Shown: one piece after another, positions 8,518 through 16,007 of the stretch
Layout of the letters: every line of letters starts with the position of its first letter
Numbering within the stretch: position 1 is the stretch's first letter
NCBI GenBank assembly: GCA_964439395.1
Contig: CAYTNV010000035.1
Coordinates: 1-31,880, forward strand
Direction: 5' to 3'
DNA: 31,880 nt
Origin: JAUUSJ01 sp964439395
GTDB taxonomy: Bacteria > Bacillota > Clostridia > Lachnospirales > Lachnospiraceae
Notes under the pieces: model-generated
What the model saw: the letters and a program-made list of their open reading frames with translations, nothing else
Told to the model about the DNA's origin: nothing
The model's database searches: none
Position numbers and translations under genes: made by a program

Positions 8518-10542
8518 CTAATCCTCTACCTTTTCTGGTTTTAGCATAATTTTAGCAGGCAAAATATTATTAAAAACATATTCTTCGGAAGAACGAAGTG
8601 ACTCATATTCTCTCGTCTTATTTACCTGATCAACAGAAATGACCGTTCCATCCTTCTTTAAAAATGCGGATGCATCAATTTTTAACGTATGCTCATCGAT
8701 AAATTCCGTCTTTTGTCTCACTCCATTTATATTCACTCTACTATATTGCGTAAAATTAGCTCCCTTTATGATAACTATATCATTCCAAAACTGAATGCGG
8801 TCTAACGTAATATCTTTCACACCAAATTCCATATCCGTCGCTTCATAAAGATTCTTACCCTTATTAATATAATTATGTCCATACAATAAATCATACTCTA
8901 CAAGCTTTAATTTTTTTCTATAATCTTCCTCATCCTTCATTGTCTGATGGAATTGATTCAAAAATCCAGTTGTAATATTTAACTTTTCGAGAACATAAGA
9001 ACTAAGCTGATACGCCTCCATTGTCTTTTCTTTTCTCTCAAGACCAATATTATCCCAAATAAAATAATTCGTCCAAAACTTAGAACCGTAAGTTAAATCC
9101 TTATTATTAATTTCAAGACTAGGAAGATGATCTCCAAAAAATACAATTACTGTATCTTCTCCGTATTCCTCCACAGCTTCGACAAGCTGCTGAATAAACT
9201 TATCCATCTCATGAATTTTGTTTGCATAGTCAGTAAATTGATTTTGCTTTTTCTCATCGTCACATCCAGACACTATAATTTCTGGATTCTCAATCGGAGT
9301 CGTACTATACTCTCCATGTCCCTCCACAGAAATAGCATAGACGAAATCTTTTTCCGCACTTGATTTTAAAATATCTATAATCTCATCTGTGAGTATCTCA
9401 TCCTTTGCCCATCCAAGAGAGGACAAGTTTTTAGCATCCATAAGTTCTATCGGTGTAAATTCATCAATTCCAAGATTTGGGAATGTCTTATCTCTATCGT
9501 AGAAAGAAGCATTATTATTGTGGATAACATGTGTTTTATAACCACTCTCCTTTAAATTAGTTGCAATACTCTCACATGCTTTTTTTTGCAAAATTGTTTT
9601 ATATGGATACTCTCCTGGACCAAAATAATTGATATTCAATCCTGTGAGCACTTCAAACTCAGAATTAATCGTTCCTGCACCGTAAACTGGCATTTTTAAA
9701 TACCCACTGCTATATTCTTGCATATATTTTCTAAAATTTGGAATTGGATCCTCATTAAGCGTTATATTTTTCACCGCTGTCAAATCAAAGAACGATTCTA
9801 GCTGAACAATAATAATATTTGGCTCCTTTTTCTCCTTATTTGAAGACTTTTCTTCTATTCTTTTAGATACCTTCTGTTTAATGGATTTCATTGCTTTTTT
9901 TGAATATCCAGATGGCTGTGAAATACCATTTTGCAGCATTGTCACAGTAAAACAATAAGGAACTCCAAAATCACGGTAAGCAAGCTGAAGATTACTAAAT
10001 CTTTTATCTATTTTCCCTGTTTTTTGCCCATAGCTTGTCACTCCCATAAGACATAATACTACAATAAAAAACAATATAAAATTTCTCTTCACATTTTTAT
10101 TTTTCTCCGCTGGGCCATACAAAAAAAGACATACTAATCCTATTATAATAAGAATAAGTAAAATTAAAATTGCGATAATCTGCCAAATCTCCAAATAATG
10201 GTTTATTACTGGTAAAGTCGATTTCACAAGAGTGATATCTACAGCTGTAAAAGGTGTCCTTCGATATACAAGAATAATTCCATTTATAATTCCAATCAAA
10301 ATCCACAGGGAAGAGATTAATACATAGGCAAATACTTTTCTTGTAACGAGAAAAATAATTGATAAAGTTACAAAAATAATAAAACAATTATAAAAAAATT
10401 GCCAAGAAGAATTACGCAAAAATAAAATCCCCTGTTTTATCGAGTGTAATCTACTAGATTCTATAAATAACTCTAAAAAAAGGGATAGAATAATAATGAT
10501 GCATATATGCTTTTTATTCCCCTTTAACCATTTATGCTCCAT
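8518..10542 (-). CDS. LtaS-like membrane phosphoglycerol transferase/sulfatase with C-terminal IPT/TIG-like domain
   Basis: Members of this family move phosphoglycerol or related groups outside the membrane to build lipoteichoic acid or decorate glycans. Five membrane segments are visible at about 11-28, 47-67, 70-93, 119-143 and 154-172. The extracellular alkaline-phosphatase-fold domain starts at PNIIIVQLESFFD. Likely metal and catalytic residues are E249, nucleophile T291 in GAGTINSEFE, and D471-H472 in FFGDHLPS. After about residue 570 there is an extra beta-rich stretch, IVIIKGANFTQYSRVNING..TLKIDASAF, that resembles an IPT/TIG domain and is absent from classical LtaS. The start has AAGGAGATAGAAA upstream. 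It follows the sortase gene by 122 bp in the same direction. The exact polymer is unknown. Confidence 0.85.
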   Translation of the reverse strand: MEHKWLKGNKKHICIIIILSLFLELFIESSRLHSIKQGILFLRNSSWQFFYNCFIIFVTLSIIFLVTRKVFAYVLISSLWILIGIINGIILVYRRTPFTAVDITLVKSTLPVINHYLEIWQIIAILILLILIIIGLVCLFLYGPAEKNKNVKRNFILFFIVVLCLMGVTSYGQKTGKIDKRFSNLQLAYRDFGVPYCFTVTMLQNGISQPSGYSKKAMKSIKQKVSKRIEEKSSNKEKKEPNIIIVQLESFFDLTAVKNITLNEDPIPNFRKYMQEYSSGYLKMPVYGAGTINSEFEVLTGLNINYFGPGEYPYKTILQKKACESIATNLKESGYKTHVIHNNNASFYDRDKTFPNLGIDEFTPIELMDAKNLSSLGWAKDEILTDEIIDILKSSAEKDFVYAISVEGHGEYSTTPIENPEIIVSGCDDEKKQNQFTDYANKIHEMDKFIQQLVEAVEEYGEDTVIVFFGDHLPSLEINNKDLTYGSKFWTNYFIWDNIGLERKEKTMEAYQLSSYVLEKLNITTGFLNQFHQTMKDEEDYRKKLKLVEYDLLYGHNYINKGKNLYEATDMEFGVKDITLDRIQFWNDIVIIKGANFTQYSRVNINGVRQKTEFIDEHTLKIDASAFLKKDGTVISVDQVNKTREYESLRSSEEYVFNNILPAKIMLKPEKVED

Positions 10543-10664
10543 TTTCTATCTCCTTCCTTTCTTTGTCGTATTAAAATTTTTAGTGCTTTGTATTATTTCA
10601 CTTAGGTAACCTCTAAAGATATCTAAAATCGTTTTAAGCAAGCATCTCTCTTTCGCCTAATCAT

Positions 10665-11555
10665 CTAATTATTATGCTTTTCATTTTCTACAAGCTTCGC
10701 TTGCACAACTCTTCGTCCTTCGTCGGATTCAGACACACAGGTAGATAATGTTAATATTTTATCATCCTGAAGTAAAATACTGTCGGATGAAAAATAAGAT
10801 GTCTCTTTCGCCAATCGGAAATAACTATCCATATCTTCAAAACTATTAAACTCTAATGTATATACTTCACTTCTCTCATCGGTCTTATAAGATGCAAAGA
10901 TTTCATACTTTTTATTATACTCTGGTGTAATAATCCAAATATATTTATGTTCTTTCAGATAATCTTTTTTCTCATATTTTTGAAGTCCTCCAAACATTTC
11001 ACCTGTCTTTAGATTATGTCCATACAAAACTGTATTATCTGAAGAAAAATCTGGAGCATTTAAATAGTCCATAAAAATTGCGCCGCTATAGTTTGATTGT
11101 TTCTCAAATGTTTTTTTAAGATAATAGGTATTATCATCCCCTTGCACAATCGGATAATTGATAACTGTTCCCTGTACCTTAATCCAACCAATAATATCTG
11201 CATTAATATTCTTTAACTCATCAAAATCAACCTTTGGTGCGCTAAAACTATCTGTTTCTTTACTAGTGGAATCTTCTTCTCCATCTTCCTTAGCCTTTTC
11301 ACCGTCATCTCCATTTTCTTGAATATAAGAACGAAGTTTTTCGTACTCGTCTTCTCCATCTTTATATGTTCTATAATATCCATAAAGAGTATAGGCACTA
11401 AAACAAAAACCACCCATACAAATACTTAAAACAATAACTGTGAGAACTGTTCCAATGGCTCCCCTTCTTTTTCTTTTCTCCTCTTTTTCTTCCCTTATAA
11501 TTTCTTCAATATCTTGCTCCTCTAAAAGTAGCTTTTTTTTCTCTTTTTCATCCAC
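10665..11555 (-). CDS. srtB: Class B sortase
   Basis: Membrane-anchored transpeptidase that cleaves a sorting signal and links the protein to peptidoglycan. The 296 residues begin with a charged cytoplasmic segment (KKKLLLEEQDIEEIIREEKE, then KRKRRG), then one membrane anchor (about 34-58) and an acidic, probably flexible linker (about 65-105). The sortase fold follows, with catalytic H180 (LYGHNL), C273 (LTLSTC) and R281 or R282 (EGRRVVQAKL). The spacing and the long insert before the cysteine fit class B. The start is GTG at 11553-11555, chosen because AAGGAG lies 10 bases before it and there is no in-frame ATG nearby. It is downstream of the DUF1624 gene by 57 bp. No sorting-signal substrate is in the window, so its target is unknown. 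Confidence 0.9.
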   Translation of the reverse strand: MDEKEKKKLLLEEQDIEEIIREEKEEKRKRRGAIGTVLTVIVLSICMGGFCFSAYTLYGYYRTYKDGEDEYEKLRSYIQENGDDGEKAKEDGEEDSTSKETDSFSAPKVDFDELKNINADIIGWIKVQGTVINYPIVQGDDNTYYLKKTFEKQSNYSGAIFMDYLNAPDFSSDNTVLYGHNLKTGEMFGGLQKYEKKDYLKEHKYIWIITPEYNKKYEIFASYKTDERSEVYTLEFNSFEDMDSYFRLAKETSYFSSDSILLQDDKILTLSTCVSESDEGRRVVQAKLVENEKHNN

Positions 11556-11612
11556 CCCTATGTAACTCCTTTCTATTTTTCATCAGAAAAATTCTTTTCT
11601 GTTTTTCCTAGT

Positions 11613-12365
11613 CTAATAATTTAGCAAAGTCTTTATCCCAAATAATATTCCCCATATAATTGGTATATGTATCATATAGATAAATAATGTATGTCTTCCT
11701 ATAAAAGAAAGCCAAAAAATGGGCTCTCTATCTGTCAAAAATTTCTTCTCACTTCCTTTTATATATTTTCCTAGAAATACTCCAAATAAAAATAAGAAAA
11801 TCCAAGGAAAAATCGGAAAATAATCCGAGGATACAAAATCTGCATCTGGAAGTCCCAAAAAACGAAACCATTTTTTGTCAATGAAACTCTGTAGAGAACT
11901 CTGCAAAAATATAGAAATTTTATCTCCTATCCTTGTCAAATGTAAAATAAAAAATAAAATTCCATTTATTCCAATCATCGGTACGGCTGGAAAATAGATT
12001 AGTTTATGCAAAATAAGCCAATATAATATAATTATAACTCCTAAAAAATGTAAAATTCCAAAAAGGATTCTATTTTCTGGCATTATAAGATATGTTACCA
12101 CTGTAACTACAATTGCACAAGCTAAAATTTTCATTCCGCGTTTTAAATTATTATGACTCATATAGGTAGAAATTCCAGCAATGGATATAAATAAAATCTG
12201 TGCCACGAGCTGAAAAAATATGGAGACAGGTTGATATAAAATATCTGTGCCCACATACCCAATGACTGTACTTTGAAAAATAATATGATAAATGAACATA
12301 CTAATCAAAGCTACACCTCTTAGCTCATCTAGCCAGATAAATCTTTTTTTCTTCCTCTCTCCCAT
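11613..12365 (-). CDS. DUF1624 / heparan-alpha-glucosaminide N-acetyltransferase-like membrane protein
   Basis: Multi-pass membrane protein of the acyltransferase-like HGSNAT/DUF1624 group. The start ERKKKRFIWLDELRGVALIS with MFIYHIIF matches the family's N-terminal signature (arginine after Leu in DELRG, then a histidine in the first membrane helix). About seven hydrophobic segments follow. The C-terminal SFIGRHTLFIYMIHIPIIWG is the usual GRHSLxIYLIH-type end. Length (250) is normal for bacterial members. It begins 13 bp after cobU and leads into the sortase and LtaS-like genes, so envelope modification such as acylation of a surface polymer is a reasonable inference. No substrate is known. 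Confidence 0.8.
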   Translation of the reverse strand: MGERKKKRFIWLDELRGVALISMFIYHIIFQSTVIGYVGTDILYQPVSIFFQLVAQILFISIAGISTYMSHNNLKRGMKILACAIVVTVVTYLIMPENRILFGILHFLGVIIILYWLILHKLIYFPAVPMIGINGILFFILHLTRIGDKISIFLQSSLQSFIDKKWFRFLGLPDADFVSSDYFPIFPWIFLFLFGVFLGKYIKGSEKKFLTDREPIFWLSFIGRHTLFIYMIHIPIIWGILFGIKTLLNY

Positions 12366-12378
12366 TTTCCCCTCACTT

Positions 12379-12966
12379 TTATGCCATGTCCTTTATTGTC
12401 TGTAAGCTCGGCTTTATCATAAGAGCAATTCCACTGACACTTATATAGACCTCATCGCTTATATCAGCAAATTCCTGATTTACTTTTCCTGTAATATCAC
12501 TAAAAATTCTTCCGAGACGATACGCCGGTACAAGAGACATTCCCACTTCATTTGTCACAGCAATCATAATCTTATCACTTTCTTTTGCTGCCTTAGCAGC
12601 CTTTAGAACCTCTTTTATGCATTCCTCTTCTAATCTATGAATCTCATCTTTACTAATCTTATCAAAATCTCTCTCTAAATCTTCAAATAAAATATTTGTA
12701 ATAAGGACAGTGAGACAATCCAGTAAAATGACCTTCTTATCTGTCTTGGCAATAACCTCATTCAAATTTCGATATCCCTCATAAGTATCCCATGACGGAT
12801 TTCTTCTCGCCTGATGAATGCGAATTCTCTCTCTCATATCATCATCCGTCGGAATTGCTGTAGCAATATAGAGAACATTTTCCCCTCCAAGTTGCTCCGC
12901 TTTCTTTTCTGCCAATACACTCTTTCCACTTCGACTTCCACCAGTGGCTAAAATCACTTTTCCCAT
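12379..12966 (-). CDS. cobU: Adenosylcobinamide kinase / adenosylcobinamide-phosphate guanylyltransferase
   Basis: Bifunctional enzyme of cobalamin nucleotide-loop assembly: phosphorylates adenosylcobinamide and converts it to the GDP form in the cytoplasm. The P-loop GGSRSGKS is at 9-16. The likely guanylylated histidine is H51 in RIRIHQARRNPSW. ITNEVGMSLVP-like TNEVGMSLVPAYRLGRIFSD and NQEFADISDEVY complete the family pattern. The 195 residues are full length. The start has GAGGGAGAAGAGA upstream. None of the usual partners (cobS, cobT, cobC, cbiB) is in the window and no cobalamin riboswitch is seen, so it is an orphan that could serve cobinamide salvage. It is 13 bp from the DUF1624 gene. 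Confidence 0.93.
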   Translation of the reverse strand: MGKVILATGGSRSGKSVLAEKKAEQLGGENVLYIATAIPTDDDMRERIRIHQARRNPSWDTYEGYRNLNEVIAKTDKKVILLDCLTVLITNILFEDLERDFDKISKDEIHRLEEECIKEVLKAAKAAKESDKIMIAVTNEVGMSLVPAYRLGRIFSDITGKVNQEFADISDEVYISVSGIALMIKPSLQTIKDMA

Positions 12967-13105
12967 TCTCTTCTCCCTCTTACCTCAATAAACATATTAT
13001 CAAAGTATCTTTCTATCTATTCTTCTGGCAAACTGCACCCAACTAAAATGCTTTATCGTCAAAAAATATTCTCCAATATCGAATAAACATTAATAAAACG
13101 TACTA

Positions 13106-13909
13106 CTAATTTTGCAATAATTGTTTTGGATCTTCCTTATCATCCGAGCGAATTCCCAAAAGAAGAAGAAGCATAGTAATAAACATAGATAAAAAGCCCC
13201 ATATACTATCTGGAATAAAAGAGCCCATGACTGTGTTAAACGCTCCAAATACTGCCGCCAATGTCTTTGCATAAATCGCTGCTTTTACTGCATCTCCAAG
13301 AGAAATATTTTTTCCCTCCATACTTGTATAAAACATTGCAATTAATCCATAAATAAATGCAGAAAACATATATTCAAGCAAAACTGCAATAAACTCCATT
13401 CCCACTGCGATAGCTAAGATAAGATAAAATATAGGTGCAAGTTTTACTAAAGATGCTTTACTAAATGAAACGTCTTTTAGTTTCTTAAATTCTATCTCAT
13501 TTGTCGTAGTCATAGAAGAAATCAAAATATTATTCTTGCTGATTAGGACTTGCTGCATATATCCTTCTTCTAAATCCTTCTTAGATACTGTCTCCTTAGA
13601 AGTATCGATAATAATCCGACTCACTCCTGTCTGTTCTATTACAATATCATCTTTCATATCAAGCTGTCCATTTACAAAAGAAAACTCAGGAATATGATTC
13701 CCCACAAATCCCTCAAATCCATGATAGCTTAGTAACCATCCAACAGCTGGTATCATATAGCTCATCACTGTCAAACAAAATGCCATCAAGATAGTATATA
13801 ATACGATTTTTCCAGTTTTTAATACGATTAACTTTTTATACTCTTTTGGTCTAGAAACTGCCAAAATAAATTGATCTAAGACTCCAATCTTTTGTTGCTC
13901 TGTCTCCAT
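13106..13909 (-). CDS. DUF1189 family membrane protein
   Basis: Function unknown. The 267 residues show one N-terminal membrane helix (about 33-57), an extracytoplasmic domain (about 65-150) that begins with IPEFSFVNGQLDMKDDIV and contains RIIIDT, and then three to four helices to the C-terminus. This helix-domain-helix plan and the 'FSF.NG.L..' segment fit DUF1189. The start has AGAGGG upstream. It lies 14 bp after the DJ-1 gene in the same direction, so the two are probably one transcript; a 139-bp gap separates it from cobU. I cannot assign a biochemical role. Confidence 0.7.
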   Translation of the reverse strand: METEQQKIGVLDQFILAVSRPKEYKKLIVLKTGKIVLYTILMAFCLTVMSYMIPAVGWLLSYHGFEGFVGNHIPEFSFVNGQLDMKDDIVIEQTGVSRIIIDTSKETVSKKDLEEGYMQQVLISKNNILISSMTTTNEIEFKKLKDVSFSKASLVKLAPIFYLILAIAVGMEFIAVLLEYMFSAFIYGLIAMFYTSMEGKNISLGDAVKAAIYAKTLAAVFGAFNTVMGSFIPDSIWGFLSMFITMLLLLLGIRSDDKEDPKQLLQN

Positions 13910-13923
13910 TCTAACCCTCTCTG

Positions 13924-14481
13924 CTATCTATTATAAACAACACTTGTCGCAATCTCATTTGCCTTATCTTCATCTATTAAATAGGAAATAATTTCTAATG
14001 CAAAATCGATACTTGTTCCAAGTCCACGGCTTGTAATAATATTTCCATCTTTGACTACAGTATCCTTACTATAGATGGCACCGTGAGCAACTAAGTTTTC
14101 CTCAAAAGAAGGATAGCTTGTCGCATGCTTCCCTTTTAATAAGCCAAACTCACTAAAAATAGATGGAGATGCACAAACTGCGGCGATTAATTTTCCTGCC
14201 TTCTCATAAGAGAAAATCATCTCCTTTACTATCTCATTCTCCTTTAGATTCGTCATTCCTGGCATTCCTCCAGGTAAAACAAGTGCATCTGCCGCATTTT
14301 TATCTATCTTCTCAAGAAGAATATCTGCTTTTACCTCAATATTATGAGCACCCATAACCTGTTTTGTATCATGAATAGACACTGTAATAAGATCAATACC
14401 TGCTCTTCTAAGTAAATCTACAACAGTAAGTCCTTCTATCTCTTCAAATCCATTTGCTAAAAATACATATACTTTTTTCAA
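13924..14481 (-). CDS. DJ-1/PfpI family protein (YajL/ThiJ-like)
   Basis: Small cytoplasmic flavodoxin-like protein of the DJ-1 group, variously credited with glyoxalase, chaperone or oxidative-stress roles. The 185 residues include ANGFEEIEGLTVVDLLRRAG with the conserved glutamate (E14 or E15), LPGGMPGMTNL (about 69-79), and the nucleophile elbow AAVCASPSIF with C103. GRxLATSYPSFE-like KHATSYPSFEENL and TSRGLGTSIDFAL follow. The start is a TTG at 14479-14481, supported by a perfect AGGAGG 7 bases upstream; there is no ATG near. It leads the DUF1189 gene and has a promoter at 14522-14551. Confidence 0.9.
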   Translation of the reverse strand: MKKVYVFLANGFEEIEGLTVVDLLRRAGIDLITVSIHDTKQVMGAHNIEVKADILLEKIDKNAADALVLPGGMPGMTNLKENEIVKEMIFSYEKAGKLIAAVCASPSIFSEFGLLKGKHATSYPSFEENLVAHGAIYSKDTVVKDGNIITSRGLGTSIDFALEIISYLIDEDKANEIATSVVYNR

Positions 14482-14521
14482 AACGATTCCTCCTATCTTT
14501 TTCTCTTTTCATTCACTGTTC

Positions 14522-14551
14522 AGTATAGCATAAATAATATCCCTGAATCAA
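14522..14551 (-). promoter_or_regulatory. Sigma-A-type promoter for the DJ-1/DUF1189 unit
   Basis: Minus-strand TTGATT (14546-14551) and TATACT (14522-14527) are 18 bases apart, with TG one base before the -10. The leader would be about 35 nt, ending in AGGAGG and the TTG start codon. Confidence 0.55.
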
Positions 14552-14583
14552 GAATAGAATAGCATATCACCATTTGTTCACAA

Positions 14584-15087
14584 TTAAAAACTCCAATGTT
14601 CGTGACATGTATATTCTTCTAAAAACTTATCCACTTCTTCCTCTGTCATCTGGCTTAGATTGCTATTATGACAATTGCTATCATAAGTCACATCCTTTAA
14701 AAACCACTCTGGAGGATTATACGCTTTTGCCTGCTCTATATTTTCAAATTCTATCTCGGCCATCACAAATCCCTCAAAAGTTCCCATAAAACAATCAAGC
14801 TCTATCGTAAATCCATTTTCTTCTGGGATAAGATAACGAATTTTTGTAATAATATTTCCATCTGCCTTTTCTTTTAAATGCTCATAGCTCTCCCTTGTAA
14901 GGGGCATTTCTTCTTCTATTCTCTCTAACATTCCGCTTGATTTATAAGTTAAAATATAATCGTCATTCTTTTTTCTAATGCGAACAACTGGATCTGTACA
15001 AAGATATGCCTGTTCAATCTGTCTTGCTTCATAATGTTCTAAATCTTCTGGCAATTGTTTCACTAAAAATTTTCTCTCGATTTCCAT
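14584..15087 (-). CDS. CYTH domain protein (triphosphatase/adenylate-cyclase-2 family)
   Basis: CYTH proteins form a beta tunnel that hydrolyses triphosphates such as tripolyphosphate or thiamine triphosphate; a few make cAMP. The signature ExExK is at residues 2-6 (EIERK). Alternating charged strands follow: VRIRKKNDDYILTYKS, RIEEEMPL, TKIRYLI, FTIELDCF and VMAEIEFEN. The 167-residue length is usual. The ATG at 15085-15087 is preferred because GGAGAG lies just before it; a longer frame to 15180 has no ribosome site and no domain match. Its neighbours give no clue to the substrate; inorganic triphosphatase is the most likely activity. Confidence 0.88.
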   Translation of the reverse strand: MEIERKFLVKQLPEDLEHYEARQIEQAYLCTDPVVRIRKKNDDYILTYKSSGMLERIEEEMPLTRESYEHLKEKADGNIITKIRYLIPEENGFTIELDCFMGTFEGFVMAEIEFENIEQAKAYNPPEWFLKDVTYDSNCHNSNLSQMTEEEVDKFLEEYTCHEHWSF

Positions 15088-15216
15088 ATTTCTCTCCTTC
15101 TCATCCTTTCCTATTTTTTTAAATTGATTTTTCCTGTTTTTGACGAAACTCATTTTGGGTGCTAAGCTTTTCCAAAACAAGTAAATACGCCATCGTAAAA
15201 TCAGTCAATTAAAATT

Positions 15217-15900
15217 CTATGCTATATAAAATATGTCCCCCTCTTTTGTAATATCCATAATCTTCTCTCTAAATTCCTCTCCTTTTTTAGAATTTTTATA
15301 AGATGAAATAACCGAATAATCATCCCAACAATGCATTGGGAAAACAATATCTACATTAACTGCTCGAAGAAAAGAATCCATTCCCATATCAAAGGCAGCC
15401 TCCTGTCTTGGATCTAATACTAAAAATGCCATATCCATATGTCTTCCCTTTAATAACTCCAGCTCATGCTTATACGCTTTTTCCATCCAAAGATTATCCT
15501 CATCTGGCTCCCCAATCCAATGCCACCAATGTAAATCTCCCGCATGATAAATTGTCTTTTTCTCTGTCTCAATTAAAAATGCCACACCAAGGTCAGTCGA
15601 CTTAAATGTCTTTACCTTAATATCTTTTATCTGTCTCTCCTCATAAGGAGACATCATATGACAGTCTAAGTCTTTTGGTGGCTGAATATCACTAGATAAA
15701 ATATAAGTGATATTGCTATACTCCTTTGCTAAATCAAAAATAGCAGGATTAAAATGATCGTGATGAGAGTGAGAGGAAAATATGTAGAGAGGCTTTTCCC
15801 TCTCTATTTTAGGTATTTCTCCCTTAAAATAATCAAACAAAAAATTTGCCCTTTCCATCTCAATTAAAAATCCACTGTGAGAAATATATGTGACCTTCAT
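15217..15900 (-). CDS. Metallo-beta-lactamase-fold hydrolase
   Basis: A stand-alone hydrolase of the MBL superfamily, 227 residues. The metal motif HxHxDH is at H44-H46-D48-H49 (SSHSHHDHF). A further ligand is probably in YHAGDLHWWHW, and the last histidine in VFPMHCWDD. The protein starts MKVTYISHSGFLIE, as in UlaG-like or Lactamase_B_3 proteins. The start is the ATG at 15898-15900 with GGAGG 7 bases upstream; an upstream in-frame ATG 12 codons earlier would put the ribosome site inside the gene. It has no signal peptide. The substrate is unknown, and nothing in parC or the CYTH gene around it fixes one. Confidence 0.87.
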   Translation of the reverse strand: MKVTYISHSGFLIEMERANFLFDYFKGEIPKIEREKPLYIFSSHSHHDHFNPAIFDLAKEYSNITYILSSDIQPPKDLDCHMMSPYEERQIKDIKVKTFKSTDLGVAFLIETEKKTIYHAGDLHWWHWIGEPDEDNLWMEKAYKHELELLKGRHMDMAFLVLDPRQEAAFDMGMDSFLRAVNVDIVFPMHCWDDYSVISSYKNSKKGEEFREKIMDITKEGDIFYIA

Positions 15901-16007
15901 TTCTTTTCCTCCTTTTTTTCTCCATTTTTTTCGCATAACGACTTATATACATCCTATCTAACTTTAGCTCAATACCAAACAGATCTAACTAAAAAAATAT
16001 AAGCACT

